From Aquificaceae bacterium (lineage in GTDB: Bacteria; Aquificota; Aquificia; Aquificales; Aquificaceae): DNA of 44,314 nt. A model generated the notes under the pieces. The model was not told the DNA's origin, did no database searches, and worked only from the letters and a program-made list of their open reading frames with translations. Of this stretch, positions 1 through 8,317 are shown piece after piece; within the stretch, counting starts at the first letter, position 1, and each line of letters opens with the position of its first letter. Position numbers and translations under genes: made by a program. The stretch spans positions 1 to 44,314 of the forward strand of contig JANXBA010000005.1 in NCBI GenBank assembly GCA_025062075.1. Reading direction: 5' to 3'.

Positions 1-466
1 GAAGGGTCCCGCCGTGAGCTACTACGAGCAAGTTACGGTACCTGCTTTGCAGTATATGGTCCAAAAATTCCTCCACTCGCCGGCGGAATTGGTCCATGCT
101 CTCCTGGGTGGGCAGGGGGTTCTCAGCGGGGTTAGAAAGCCAAGCCCTCAGGAGGTGTCCTTCCTCCTGCAAGAGGTGCAAGAAGCTCTTCCCTTCGTAG
201 TCTCCAAAGGACATCTCCCTTATGCGTTCGTCTATGACCACCTCCAGTCCCAACACGTCCGCCACCGTTAGGGCAGTCTTGCGAGCTCTCCGCTGGGGAG
301 AGGAGTAGATAATCTCTATGTCCTTGTCCATAAGCTCTTGTGCGGAGAGCCTTGCCTGCACAAAGCCCAGGGGAGTGAGGTCGCTGTCCAGCCTTCCTTG
401 GAATATGCCCTTCTCGTTGTACTCGCTCTGGGCATGCCTGAGCAGGTATAGGTTTTTTTTTGACAT
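1..466 (-). CDS. pspA: Histidine phosphatase, phosphoserine phosphatase PspA-like (partial, 3' end cut by window edge)
   Basis: The reading frame starts at the ATG at 464-466 and runs off the left edge after 155 codons. The N-terminus carries the catalytic RHAQSEYN motif of the histidine phosphatase (phosphoglycerate-mutase-like) superfamily, with R10 and H11. The second catalytic histidine lies near the window edge in AHGG (about residue 151). Family knowledge: in Hydrogenobacter thermophilus, metal-independent phosphoserine phosphatases of serine biosynthesis belong to this superfamily, so phosphoserine phosphatase is the preferred role. A generic phosphoglycerate mutase or alpha-ribazole phosphatase cannot be excluded. 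A GGA-type ribosome binding site lies just upstream, and a -10 TATAAT is at 489-494. Codons 2-5 contain nine A residues in a row (453-461 on the plus strand), a possible slippage site. The gene is divergent from the small gene at 587. Confidence 0.8.
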   Translation of the reverse strand, partial: MSKKNLYLLRHAQSEYNEKGIFQGRLDSDLTPLGFVQARLSAQELMDKDIEIIYSSPQRRARKTALTVADVLGLEVVIDERIREMSFGDYEGKSFLHLLQEEGHLLRAWLSNPAENPLPTQESMDQFRRRVEEFLDHILQSRYRNLLVVAHGGTL

Positions 467-488
467 TTGTCTTCCAGTGTATGGTAGT

Positions 489-494
489 ATTATA
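489..494 (-). promoter_or_regulatory. -10 element (TATAAT) for the pspA-like gene
   Basis: Reading the minus strand, TATAAT is a perfect -10 hexamer 22 nt before the pspA-like ATG at 466, leaving room for a short leader with a GGA-type ribosome binding site. No convincing -35 is visible; the expected position reads GTGCAA. Confidence 0.45.
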
Positions 495-541
495 ACAATA
501 GGAGATAGTTATTGCACCTTTGGCGTGCTCATACCAACAGG

Positions 542-574
542 GCGGAGCTGGGGCATTCCCAGCCCTAACTCCGC
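542..574. other. Nested inverted repeat between divergent genes
   Basis: GCGGAG (542-547) pairs with CTCCGC (569-574), and CTGGG (548-552) pairs with CCCAG (558-562) around a GCATT loop; CCCTAA is bulged. An alternative pairing AGGGC/GCCCT exists. It lies 12 nt before the ATG at 587, so it could be an operator dyad, an RNA hairpin at the start of the lpd transcript, or a fold in the pspA-like upstream region. No known riboswitch class is recognised. Confidence 0.4.
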
Positions 575-586
575 TAAAATACTCCT

Positions 587-787
587 ATGAAAGAGACGCG
601 TATTACCAAGTACATAAAGAGCATCGTTCGGAACTACCCCTACACCACCACGGAGGACATACTGCTCCTGCTGGAGAAGTACTACAAACTTCCCATAAAA
701 GTGCCCTCTGTTTACTACAAGTACCGCACCATCATACGCCGGTGCAGGCAGGCGGTCTATAGGGAAAGGAGGGAAAAAGATGTATGA
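587..787 (+). CDS. Small basic protein of unknown function, upstream of lpd
   Basis: A 66-residue, Arg/Lys/Tyr-rich soluble protein that I do not recognise. It overlaps the lpd start by 8 nt (780-787), and the lpd ribosome binding site lies inside its last codons, so the two are probably translated together. There is no Shine-Dalgarno sequence before the ATG. Instead TAAAAT (575-580) ends 6 nt before it, which would fit a leaderless transcript. The high content of basic residues would suit nucleic-acid binding, but that is only an impression. Support for it being a real gene is the coupling to lpd and the absence of any other coding frame in the gap. Confidence 0.55.
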   Translation: MKETRITKYIKSIVRNYPYTTTEDILLLLEKYYKLPIKVPSVYYKYRTIIRRCRQAVYRERREKDV

Positions 788-2171
788 CTTGGTCATCGTA
801 GGTGCGGGTAGTGGAGGTTACGAGGGTGCCCTCTACGCCCACAGGAGGGGCATGCAGGTGGCTCTGGTGGAGCTCGGCCCCGAGAGCGTGGGCGGTAACT
901 GCCTCAACAGAGGTTGCATCCCCTCCAAGTACATGAGGCACGGAGCTTACCTGATAGAGAAGTTTCAGAGGCTAGAGGACTACGGCGTAAAGCTGGGGAG
1001 CTACGAGCTCTCCATGTCCAAACTCAGGCAGGGTAGGGACAAGGTAGTGGTGAGCATAAGAGAGAACTTCAAAAGGTTTGCGGAGCATCTGAAGATACCC
1101 ATATTCTACGGCCGAGGTGTTTTAAAAGACCCTAACAGGGTGGTGGTAGAACCCTCCGGGTTGGAGTTGAGGACTAAGTACGTGCTCTTGGCCACTGGCT
1201 CTTCTACTACTTCTCTTGGCGGTCTTGTGCCCGACGGCAGGCACATCTACGACACGGACCAGATATGGAGCCTCGAGGACTTTCCCTCCAAGGTGCTCAT
1301 AGTGGGCGGTGGGGCGGTGGGCGTGGAGTTTGCCTACATGTTTAGGATGTACGGGTCTCAGGTGGTTCTGGTAGAGCTCAAGGACCGGCTCCTGCCTTCT
1401 GAGGACATTCCAGAGGACTCTTCTCGCTACTTGGCAAGAAAGCTCAAAAGGCTTGGGGTGGACATAAGGCTCAGGACAACCATAAAAGAGTGGAAACCCT
1501 ACAATGGTGGCCTCTTGGTCACTCTTTCAGACGGGGCTCAGGTGGAGGCGGACATAATACTCTTAGGCGTCGGCAGAAGGCCCAACACCCAGAACCTGGG
1601 GCTGGAGGAGTTGGGCGTAGAAAAAGACGAGAGGGGCTTTGTGAAGGTGAACGCCTTTTCCCAGACGAGCGTCCCAAACGTGTATGCCTGCGGGGACATC
1701 ACCTCACCTCTCATGCTGGCTCACAAGGCCATGTACGAGGCCAAAGTGGCCATAAGCCACATGCTGGGTGAAGAGGACATGAGAAGAGACGACCGCCTCG
1801 TTCCTAAAATCATATACTCCGCCTACGAGATTGCCAGCGTAGGCTTGACGGAGGAGCAGGCGGAGGAGGAAGGCTACGAGACAAGGGTGGGCGTGGTGTC
1901 CTTTGTCTCCAACCCGAAGGCCATGGACGACGGGGAAAGCGAGGGCTTTGTGAGAATAGTGGTGGACAGAGAGGGTAGCCTTCTGGGCTGTCACATACTG
2001 GGTCCCCATGCGGGAGAGCTCCTCCATCAGGTGGTGCACCTCATGAGGGCAAACCTAAAGGTGGACTTCCTGTCCAAGTCCATGTACGCGCACCCCTCCC
2101 TCTCCGAAGCCATAGGTCAGGCAGGCATGGAGCTCCACTTTGGCTCCATCACCTGGACAAAACGCCGTTAG
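780..2171 (+). CDS. lpd: Dihydrolipoamide dehydrogenase (E3)
   Basis: A 463-residue FAD flavoprotein that reoxidises dihydrolipoyl groups with NAD+. The FAD-binding GAGSGG motif is at residues 8-13. The redox disulfide is in GGNCLNRGCIPSK (C41 and C46). The NAD-binding GGGAVG motif is near residue 177, and the C-terminal active-site HPSLSE has H438 and E443. Length is normal for the family. A strong AAAGGAGG ribosome binding site precedes the ATG. E2 and E1 partners are not in the window. In Aquificales E3 may serve the glycine cleavage system or lipoylated sulfur-oxidation proteins, which cannot be decided here. It converges on rimM with a 4-nt overlap of the two 3' ends. Confidence 0.93.
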   Translation: MYDLVIVGAGSGGYEGALYAHRRGMQVALVELGPESVGGNCLNRGCIPSKYMRHGAYLIEKFQRLEDYGVKLGSYELSMSKLRQGRDKVVVSIRENFKRFAEHLKIPIFYGRGVLKDPNRVVVEPSGLELRTKYVLLATGSSTTSLGGLVPDGRHIYDTDQIWSLEDFPSKVLIVGGGAVGVEFAYMFRMYGSQVVLVELKDRLLPSEDIPEDSSRYLARKLKRLGVDIRLRTTIKEWKPYNGGLLVTLSDGAQVEADIILLGVGRRPNTQNLGLEELGVEKDERGFVKVNAFSQTSVPNVYACGDITSPLMLAHKAMYEAKVAISHMLGEEDMRRDDRLVPKIIYSAYEIASVGLTEEQAEEEGYETRVGVVSFVSNPKAMDDGESEGFVRIVVDREGSLLGCHILGPHAGELLHQVVHLMRANLKVDFLSKSMYAHPSLSEAIGQAGMELHFGSITWTKRR

Positions 2172-2695
2172 AGCTCTTCCAGGAGCCGGTCCACTATGAG
2201 CTTGCCCTCTCTTAGCTTTACCCGCTTTACCAGCCTCCTTACGAAGGGTATGTAGAGCTTACCCCCTTCCACCTCCAGAAGGTCGTAGGGCTTTTGCTCC
2301 ACCACTCCGGTCACCCTGCCCATGAACTTGCCCTTTTCTGTGAAGACCTCAAGCCCTTCAAGCTCGTAGTAGTAGTACTCCCCCCTTGCCTTCCTCGGGA
2401 GCTCCTCCTTTGGCAGGAAGAGCTTTGCCCCCTTAAACCTCTCCGCGTGAGCTATGCTTTCGCAACCTTCAAACCGTAGAATTATCTCCCCTCCGCCGTG
2501 GCGTCTGAGGGACCTCACCTCGAAGGGCACGTAGTCCCCGCCCTTGCGCTTGAGGAAGACCTTTTTCAAGGAAGGCCAGTGAGAAGCCTCTAAGTAGGGC
2601 TGGACTTTCAGCTCCCCGCCAAGGCCGTAAGTGTCTATCACCTTTCCCACCACCACATACTGATTTTGCTCATTGCTTTTTGCACTCTCCCGCAT
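2168..2695 (-). CDS. rimM: Ribosome maturation factor RimM
   Basis: A 175-residue RimM: an N-terminal RimM beta-barrel (VVVGKVIDTYGLGGELKV at about residues 14-31) and a C-terminal PRC-barrel domain (YYYYELEGLEVF through LLEVEGGKLYIPFV). It binds ribosomal protein S19 and assists 30S head assembly. The family length is normal. The ATG at 2693-2695 is the only methionine available. The N-terminus has about 12 extra polar residues before the conserved domain, so initiation at a non-ATG codon further in is possible. It is divergent from the Nfu gene with a 35-nt gap, and its stop overlaps the lpd stop. Confidence 0.92.
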   Translation of the reverse strand: MRESAKSNEQNQYVVVGKVIDTYGLGGELKVQPYLEASHWPSLKKVFLKRKGGDYVPFEVRSLRRHGGGEIILRFEGCESIAHAERFKGAKLFLPKEELPRKARGEYYYYELEGLEVFTEKGKFMGRVTGVVEQKPYDLLEVEGGKLYIPFVRRLVKRVKLREGKLIVDRLLEEL

Positions 2696-2730
2696 AAACT
2701 TTTAGTTTAAACCCTTAAGGAGGAAAAGCT

Positions 2731-2988
2731 ATGCCCACTCGTGAAGAGGTGGAAGCTGTCTTAGACGAGGTGAGACCCGCCCTGAGATTTGACGGCGGTG
2801 ACGTGGAGCTGGTGGACATAAAAGAGGACGGCACAGTTTTGGTTAGAATGATAGGTGCCTGTTCGGGCTGTGGCATGTCAGTTTTGACGCTCAAGGCGGG
2901 CATAGAAAGAGCTCTCAAGAATCGCTTCCCAGACATAAAAGAGGTCAAGGATGTCAACATGGACATCCCCATGACCTTTGGTTTCTGA
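2731..2988 (+). CDS. Nfu-type iron-sulfur cluster scaffold/carrier
   Basis: An 85-residue protein consisting only of the NifU C-terminal (Nfu) domain. The cluster-binding CxxC is C44 and C47 in GACSGCGMSVLTL, and RFDGGDVELVDI is the family N-terminal signature. It probably carries 4Fe-4S clusters to apo-proteins; the window encodes several candidates (the radical SAM protein, the GltD-like protein). An AAGGAGG ribosome binding site is correctly spaced before the ATG. It stands alone on its strand. Confidence 0.9.
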   Translation: MPTREEVEAVLDEVRPALRFDGGDVELVDIKEDGTVLVRMIGACSGCGMSVLTLKAGIERALKNRFPDIKEVKDVNMDIPMTFGF

Positions 2989-2989
2989 C

Positions 2990-3272
2990 CTACCGCACTT
3001 TTATGTAGGCGACTTTCCCAGAGGTGTCCCAGAGCTCCTGCACCTGAGGGCACAGGGCGGACAAATTCGTGCAACTTAGTTAGTTCTGTCCCTATTCCAC
3101 ACCACAGGCGGAAAGGGACTTTCTTGCCAACAACAGGCACGGAAGCCAACACAGGCAAGAATCCAAAAACCTGCAATAAATTGCGCTTTCTAGTATGATA
3201 AGCCAGTTTTACAAACTTCTCCAAAGGTAATACTTTGGCCTCTTGCCCCGCTAGTGTGTTAAGATTTTCTTT
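2990..3272 (-). pseudogene. Decayed coding sequence, family not recognised
   Basis: A 284-nt gap holding no intact gene. On the minus strand two coding-like stretches in different frames can be read. One, about 3060-3272, contains LPLEKFVKLAYHTRKRNLL and VVGKKVPFRLW. The other ends in QELWDTSGKVAYIKVR followed by a TAG stop at 2990-2992, directly against the Nfu stop. They could be one gene broken by a frameshift near 3055-3085. The stretch looks more AT-rich than its neighbours, which fits a remnant or acquired piece. A transposase origin is possible but I cannot assign it. Confidence 0.3.
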
Positions 3273-3584
3273 ATGGAAGACATAGACTTCCACCTTTCCC
3301 AGATAGCCAAAATCCTCGGACTGGCCCAACCGGTGGGCTTTATGCTCTCTTACGAGTTTGACGACATCTGGATAGACGTGTATCTGGAAAAGGGCGAAGA
3401 GGGTTGGAGCGGAAGAACTTACACTGTAAGCGTCCCCCGGGAGAGGGCGGAGAAGCTCAAAAAGCTGGCGGAAAGCATCGGAGCGGTAGCGGATGAAGTG
3501 GTCTCTGACAAAGAGAGAGCTTACCTTAGCCTGTCCTACGAAGACTGGGAGTCCGCAAGTCCCATTATAATGAGCCTGCTATGA
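3273..3584 (+). CDS. Conserved-looking protein of unknown function
   Basis: A 103-residue acidic soluble protein without signal peptide or membrane segment. No motif is recognised. Its stop overlaps the ATG of the following dehydrogenase by 4 nt (ATGA at 3581-3584), so the pair is probably co-translated. No clear ribosome binding site precedes the ATG at 3273. The next internal ATG is after residue 20. Confidence 0.7.
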   Translation: MEDIDFHLSQIAKILGLAQPVGFMLSYEFDDIWIDVYLEKGEEGWSGRTYTVSVPRERAEKLKKLAESIGAVADEVVSDKERAYLSLSYEDWESASPIIMSLL

Positions 3585-4459
3585 AAATAGGCTTTATCGG
3601 TTTGGGTAGTTTGGGTAGAGCGATAGCCAAAAGGTTGACAGAGCAAGGGGTGGAGCTCTTGGTCTGGAACAGAAGTCTGGATAGAGCTCTGGCTCTGGGC
3701 TTGGAGGCGGTCAGTAGCCCCGCAGACCTGATTAAGCAGGTGGATAGAGTTTTTGTGGTAGTCTTTGACTCAAAGGCTTCAGAGGAGGTAATCTTTGGCG
3801 GTAAAGGCCTGGTGGAGGGCGGAGTGGAAGGTAAGGTGGTTATAGACATGACCACCAACCACCCTGCCTACTCCCGGTTGGCCTACGAGGAGCTCAAGAA
3901 GCTGGGTGCGAACTACTTGGATGCCCCTGTGTTAGGTAGCGTAATCCCCGCCCAGAGGGGAGAACTCACCATGTTAGTGGGTGGAGACAGGGAGCACTTT
4001 GAAGAAAACAGGCCCCTCTTTGAAAAGTTCTGCAGGAAGGTCTTCTACGTGGGTGAGGCGGGAAGCGCTACAAGATTAAAGCTTCTCAACAACATGGTGC
4101 TGGGAGGTTTTATGCAGGTGCTCTCAGAGGCCTTGGCTGTAGGAGAGCTGGCGGGCTTTAGTAGAGAGTTCCTTCTGGAGGTCTTGGAGAACGGCGCCGG
4201 CAGGTCTTACCTGCTGGAAGTGAAAAAACAAAAGCTCCTGAGCAGAGACTACTCGGTGCACTTCTCCGTAGACCTTATCCACAAGGACCTTCACTACGCG
4301 GAGGACATGGTGAAGGAGCTGGGAGCCTTCACCCTTGGGCTACAGAATGTGAAAAACGCCTACGCTTTAGCCAAGTTTTTGGGAAGGGGGGCGGAGGACT
4401 TCTCCGTCCTGGTGGAGCTCTACCGTCAGCTTACTGCTCGAAGTCCTTCAGATACTTAG
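3581..4459 (+). CDS. Beta-hydroxyacid dehydrogenase, 3-hydroxyisobutyrate dehydrogenase / glyoxylate reductase family
   Basis: A 292-residue NAD(P)-dependent dehydrogenase. The Rossmann GFIGLGSLG is at residues 4-12. NRS at 30-32 after the second strand suggests NADP preference. The substrate-binding [22 protein letters not shown]-type loop starts at about 114, and the catalytic lysine is K167 in KLLNNM. Members reduce 2-hydroxy- or 3-hydroxy-acid partners such as glyoxylate, succinic semialdehyde or tartronate semialdehyde; the substrate cannot be fixed from sequence. The 3' end overlaps the rpoD stop by 29 nt in convergent orientation. Confidence 0.85.
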   Translation: MKIGFIGLGSLGRAIAKRLTEQGVELLVWNRSLDRALALGLEAVSSPADLIKQVDRVFVVVFDSKASEEVIFGGKGLVEGGVEGKVVIDMTTNHPAYSRLAYEELKKLGANYLDAPVLGSVIPAQRGELTMLVGGDREHFEENRPLFEKFCRKVFYVGEAGSATRLKLLNNMVLGGFMQVLSEALAVGELAGFSREFLLEVLENGAGRSYLLEVKKQKLLSRDYSVHFSVDLIHKDLHYAEDMVKELGAFTLGLQNVKNAYALAKFLGRGAEDFSVLVELYRQLTARSPSDT

Positions 4460-6143
4460 ACCGTGCTGGGTGCCGTAACTTCCTTATGGCTTTGGTTTCC
4501 AGCTGACGTATGCGCTCCCGCGTCACGTTGAACATCTTCCCTATCTGCTCCAGGGTGTATTCAATGCCGTCCACAAGCCCGTAGCGATACATGATTACCT
4601 CTCTCTCCTTCTCTCCCAGCGTGCTCAGAACCTTTATGAGCTGTTCTTTCAGAAGCCTTCTTGAAACTTGCTCTTCGGGTGAGGGGACGCTCTTGTCTTC
4701 TATGAAGTCTCTTAGATGAGTCTCCTCGTCGTCACCTATCGGAGTCTCAAGAGATATGGGCTCTTGGGATGCGCGTATTACCTTCCTTGCCTTCTCAGGG
4801 GATATGCCCAGGTACTTGGCGATTTCTTCGGCGGTGGGCTCCCGTCCGAGCTCCTGAAAGAGCTTTTTGTGGGCCTTCGTGATTTCGTTGATGGTCTCTA
4901 TCATGTGGACGGGTATGCGTATGGTTCTCGCCTGGTCCGCTATGGCCCTGGTGATGGCCTGTCTTATCCACCAAGTGGCGTAGGTGGAGAACTTGTAGCC
5001 CTTGCGGTAGTCGTACTTGTCCACCGCCTTCATAAGTCCTATGTTGCCCTCCTGAATCAGGTCAAGGAAGTGAAGACCTCGGTTTACGTACCTTTTGGCA
5101 ATTGAGACCACCAGCCTGAGGTTGCACTTAACCATAACCTGCTTTGCTTGCGTAACCTTCGTCCTACCCTCTCTTATGATGTGCATGACCCTCTGGAGTT
5201 CCTCGGGCAAGATGCCCATCTCCCGCCTTAGCTCTTCTATCTCTCTCTTCAGGGTTAGGTATTCGTCCCTTAAGGTCTGGAAACGGGCAAAGCCGTAGCC
5301 CGCTCGCTCCGCCTTTTTCTGCAGGTGGGCATCTTGGTAGTACTTGTGCACCAGCTCTTCCACGTCTGGATGGATGCTCTCTAACTTCTTTTTCCTTACC
5401 TCAAAGTCCTTGAGCTTTCTCGTGTACTTGTTGTATAGATTAAGTAGCTCGTCCGCAATGCGCTCAAACTTAGAGTGTTTGAGTCGCATGTCCTTGAGTA
5501 TGCGGTTCATCCGGGCGTGCCTGCGTAGGTACTCTTTTTTGTACTCGGGCTGTCCGTACTTCAGATAGTCTTCCCTCCACAGGAGGGCTTCTCTGTAAGC
5601 TTTTGCCAGCTCAAGCCCCTTATCCATAAAGTACCTTTCCAGCTGTTCGTGACTCTCCTCGTACTCCTCCAGTGTTTTGCTCTCATCCACCGTGTCCATG
5701 AGGTCAACTGCCTTTAGCTTGCCGTTGCACACCTCTCCCCAATCCTTGAGCACCCTGTCTATCAAGAAAGAGGTCCTGAGAAGCCCTCTTCTCATCACCT
5801 TCCTGCCCATCTCTATCTGCTTGGCGTACTTTATCTCCTCTTCTCTCTTCAGGAGGGGTATCTTGCCCATGTCCTTCAGGTAGAGCCTTACCGGGTCTCC
5901 TTCCTTTCCGCTCAAAAAGAGACTTTCGGTGGATACGGTGATGGTCTCTTCCTTCTCCGCTTCATCTGTGGTCTCCTCTGCCTCTACGATGCGAACGCCT
6001 CTCTCCTGTAGAAAGTCCATCACCTCCTCGTAGAAATCTGGGTCCATCAAATTCGCACCTAAAAGGTCGTTGATCTCGTCGTAGGTCACATATCCCTTCT
6101 CGCTCACTTCGATGAGCTTCTCAAGAAGCTGTTTGTATATCAT
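4431..6143 (-). CDS. rpoD: RNA polymerase primary sigma factor (sigma-70, RpoD)
   Basis: A 570-residue primary sigma factor. It has a short region 1.1 (about residues 1-60) and region 1.2 beginning at [16 protein letters not shown] (about 83). A charged non-conserved region follows. Regions 2.1-2.4 include the promoter-melting and -10-reading segment [18 protein letters not shown]. Region 3 is next, and region 4 has the -35-reading helix-turn-helix [18 protein letters not shown] near the C-terminus. The presence of regions 1.1 and 1.2 marks it as the housekeeping factor. An AAGGAGGTTG ribosome binding site precedes the ATG. Its own candidate promoter lies at the end of the upstream phosphoribosyltransferase gene. 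Confidence 0.96.
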   Translation of the reverse strand: MIYKQLLEKLIEVSEKGYVTYDEINDLLGANLMDPDFYEEVMDFLQERGVRIVEAEETTDEAEKEETITVSTESLFLSGKEGDPVRLYLKDMGKIPLLKREEEIKYAKQIEMGRKVMRRGLLRTSFLIDRVLKDWGEVCNGKLKAVDLMDTVDESKTLEEYEESHEQLERYFMDKGLELAKAYREALLWREDYLKYGQPEYKKEYLRRHARMNRILKDMRLKHSKFERIADELLNLYNKYTRKLKDFEVRKKKLESIHPDVEELVHKYYQDAHLQKKAERAGYGFARFQTLRDEYLTLKREIEELRREMGILPEELQRVMHIIREGRTKVTQAKQVMVKCNLRLVVSIAKRYVNRGLHFLDLIQEGNIGLMKAVDKYDYRKGYKFSTYATWWIRQAITRAIADQARTIRIPVHMIETINEITKAHKKLFQELGREPTAEEIAKYLGISPEKARKVIRASQEPISLETPIGDDEETHLRDFIEDKSVPSPEEQVSRRLLKEQLIKVLSTLGEKEREVIMYRYGLVDGIEYTLEQIGKMFNVTRERIRQLETKAIRKLRHPARSKYLKDFEQ

Positions 6144-6218
6144 GCAGGCAACCTCCTTCAGTTTCAGAAAACTTCATGGACCCTTTCTCCCTTGCAGGCG
6201 TACCCATAAACCTTTAAT

Positions 6219-6248
6219 AATATACTCCCAATTTTGCAAGCTTGTCAC
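6219..6248 (-). promoter_or_regulatory. Candidate rpoD promoter
   Basis: On the minus strand GTGACA (6243-6248) and TATATT (6219-6224) are separated by 18 nt, giving a leader of about 70 nt before the rpoD ATG. The -35 overlaps the stop codon of the upstream phosphoribosyltransferase gene. Confidence 0.4.
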
Positions 6249-6874
6249 TCAAAGTTGCGTAAGAGTTCCTGCAGTTGTGCATCTTCTACTTGGCGAAAGT
6301 CCCTGTAGAACATACCGACCGCAAAGGGCAAGTCATGAGAAAGATGGTAGCAGTAGACTCCGTCTACATGAGTGCGGAGTCTCTCCGCAGAATCCTTGTG
6401 GCACACGGGGGCGGCGACCATTATCTTGCGGGCACCCCTTCTTTTGAGATACTCCACCCCCGCCAGCATGGTCTGGCCGGTGGCTATGCCGTCGTCTACC
6501 ACTAGGATGGCTCTGTTTTCCACTTGCGCAGTCAGACCCCCAAACTTCTTCTCTCTGTCTCTTATGTGGCCGAGTTCCTTCTCGGCTATTTTCTGGATGT
6601 CCCTGGAGGACAGTCTGAAGTATCTAACTACGGCGTGGTCCAAATACAGATGCCCATCTGGGTCTATCGCACCGAAGGCAAGCTCAGAGTTGAAGGGCAC
6701 TCCCAGCTTCCTCACCAGAAGAAGACCCATGCTAACCCCCAAAGCTTTTGCCACTTCCTTGGCCACTACCACACCGCCACGGGGTATGCCCAACACTATA
6801 TCTACCCCCTCTACCCTCTGTCTGACGTACTCTCCGAGCAACCTTCCTGCCTCTTCCCTGTCTGAGAAAAGCAT
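6245..6874 (-). CDS. Phosphoribosyltransferase-domain protein
   Basis: A 209-residue protein of the PRTase type I superfamily, the COG1926-like group of predicted phosphoribosyltransferases. GIPRGGVVVAKEVAKAL is typical of the group, and the PRPP-binding loop VVDDGIATGQTM is at about 125-136. The substrate is unknown. I chose the ATG at 6874 (MLFSDREEAGRLL), where homology-like sequence starts. An upstream in-frame start would add 44 residues that run into the divergent radical SAM gene. No ribosome binding site is visible; TATTATAAAC lies about 15 nt upstream, so the leader is very short. Confidence 0.8.
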   Translation of the reverse strand: MLFSDREEAGRLLGEYVRQRVEGVDIVLGIPRGGVVVAKEVAKALGVSMGLLLVRKLGVPFNSELAFGAIDPDGHLYLDHAVVRYFRLSSRDIQKIAEKELGHIRDREKKFGGLTAQVENRAILVVDDGIATGQTMLAGVEYLKRRGARKIMVAAPVCHKDSAERLRTHVDGVYCYHLSHDLPFAVGMFYRDFRQVEDAQLQELLRNFE

Positions 6875-6888
6875 TTGTGCTATCTGTT

Positions 6889-6894
6889 TATAAT
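6889..6894 (+). promoter_or_regulatory. -10 element (TATAAT) of the radical SAM-FUN14 operon
   Basis: TATAAT lies 20 nt upstream of the ATG at 6915, with a GGAGGTG ribosome binding site at 6903-6909. The same AT-rich tract read on the other strand (TATTAT) would serve the divergent phosphoribosyltransferase gene. No good -35 is seen. Confidence 0.45.
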
Positions 6895-6914
6895 AACTCT
6901 CCGGAGGTGGAATT

Positions 6915-8030
6915 ATGGACAGATTTGTTTTAGAAAAGTTAACTGAGCAGAGGGAAAGCCCTGAATATCTCCAAATAAGCATGGCTGCGGCCATGACCCT
7001 GGGCATAGTGCCGGGGCAGTTCTACAGAAACACCAGACTTGGCTGTATAAACACCCTGCTGACTTACCCCTCTGGATGCCACGCCACCTGCGCCTACTGC
7101 GGTCTTCAGAAGGCAAGGGAGATGGAGTACTCCAAGAAGAACTTCATAAGAGTTGAGTGGCCCACAGTAAAGCTGGAGGAGATAATAGAGAGAGCCAAAA
7201 AGGTAGGGCACGTGGAGAGGCTCTGCATAGCCCAGATAACCCACCCGCGTGCCATAAGGGACACCAAGTACGTGCTCAAAAGGGTGATTTCAGAGCTGGG
7301 AGACCAGCTCTTCGTTTCCCTTCTCATAAACGCCACGGGCACCACCTACGAGGACATGGAGGACTACAAAAAGCTGGGTGCGGACACGGTCACGGTGGCT
7401 ATAGACTGCGGAACGCCTGAAGTCTTTGACAAGCTTCGCGGAAAGCCCATGAACAGCCCTCACAGGTGGGAGACCTTCTGGAAGGTTTTAGAGTGGGCCT
7501 GCGAGGTGATGGGGGACGGCTACGCAGGTTGCCATCTCGTAGTAGGCTTGGGAGAGACGGAGCAGGAGATGATACAGACCATCCAGAAAGTAAGAGACTT
7601 GGGCGCAAGGACGCACCTTTTCTCCTTCTGGCCCGAGGAGGGCTCTATGATGGAGAAGGAAAGGCCCTGCCCCGCACCTCAATTCAGAAGGGTCCAGTTT
7701 GCCAGATACATCATAGACAACCAGATAGCCCGCTACGAGGACATGAAGTTCAACGAGAAGGGTCAGGTGGTGGACTTTGGCGTAGACCAGGAGACCTTTG
7801 AGGAGCTCTTTTGGAGCGGTAGGCCTTTCATGACCTCCGGGTGCAGGGGGAAGACCTCCGAGGTTGCTTGCAACAGACCCTTCGGCGATAGCTCGGTCAG
7901 CGACATAAAGAGCTACCCCTTCAAACCAGCAAGGTCAGACCTGCAGAGGATAAGGAACCAGCTCTTTGACTACGAGATGAACACCAACTACCCGGACGTG
8001 CTCAACCCCAGCCTCTTCAGGTACCAATGA
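6915..8030 (+). CDS. Radical SAM protein, biotin synthase-like; candidate lipoyl synthase subunit LipS2
   Basis: A 371-residue radical SAM enzyme. The 4Fe-4S cluster ligands are C55, C59 and C62 in SGCHATCAYCGL (CxxxCxxC). A typical TIM-barrel core follows, including HLVVGLGETEQEM near residue 205. A Cys-containing C-terminal region reads MTSGCRGKTSEVACNRPFGD (about 308-327) and could hold a second cluster. This layout resembles the COG2516 group, to which one half of the two-component lipoyl synthase LipS1/LipS2 belongs. That assignment is inference: no LipS1 partner is seen in the window, and another biotin-synthase-like function is possible. A GGAGGTG ribosome binding site precedes the ATG. 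The FUN14-like gene follows with a 4-nt overlap. Confidence 0.75.
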   Translation: MDRFVLEKLTEQRESPEYLQISMAAAMTLGIVPGQFYRNTRLGCINTLLTYPSGCHATCAYCGLQKAREMEYSKKNFIRVEWPTVKLEEIIERAKKVGHVERLCIAQITHPRAIRDTKYVLKRVISELGDQLFVSLLINATGTTYEDMEDYKKLGADTVTVAIDCGTPEVFDKLRGKPMNSPHRWETFWKVLEWACEVMGDGYAGCHLVVGLGETEQEMIQTIQKVRDLGARTHLFSFWPEEGSMMEKERPCPAPQFRRVQFARYIIDNQIARYEDMKFNEKGQVVDFGVDQETFEELFWSGRPFMTSGCRGKTSEVACNRPFGDSSVSDIKSYPFKPARSDLQRIRNQLFDYEMNTNYPDVLNPSLFRYQ

Positions 8031-8317
8031 GCTGGAGCGATATGCTACTGGACATGGGCTTTGCAGGCTTTGCGGGTTTTGTGGTGGGCTTTGCCACAAA
8101 GAGAGTGCTCAACCTTTTTCTGATGCTCATGGGGCTTTACGTTATCTCTCTTATGTGGCTTGCAAGCAAGGGAGTTGTGGAGGTGCACTGGACCGCACTC
8201 TTTTCCCTGTTCAAGGGCATGTTTGAGGGCTTCACCCAGTTCGTGCAGGGGCTCATAAGAAAGCTGGCCTTTGCAGGTAGCTTTGCGGCAGGCTTTGCCT
8301 TGGGCTTTAAAACTTAA
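8027..8317 (+). CDS. FUN14-like small membrane protein
   Basis: A 96-residue membrane protein with GFAGFAGFVVGFATKRVLN at about residues 11-29, a second hydrophobic segment at about 30-46 and a glycine/alanine-rich C-terminal segment. The glycine-rich GFxxGFxxK pattern followed by a membrane helix resembles the FUN14 family. The bacterial role is unknown. It overlaps the radical SAM stop by 4 nt (ATGA), implying co-translation. The 3' end overlaps dnaE by 11 nt. Confidence 0.75.
   Translation: MSWSDMLLDMGFAGFAGFVVGFATKRVLNLFLMLMGLYVISLMWLASKGVVEVHWTALFSLFKGMFEGFTQFVQGLIRKLAFAGSFAAGFALGFKT

Noticed and set aside
460-496. Plus-strand promoter using TTGACA at 460-465
   Set aside because: The spacing to the AT-rich -10 candidates is wrong (19 or 25 nt with weak hexamers), and the TTGACA overlaps the start of the minus-strand gene.
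2715-3329. Single 204-residue minus-strand protein
   Set aside because: Its second half overlaps the well-supported Nfu gene and its first codons overlap the gene at 3273; only the part between 2990 and 3272 may be a remnant.
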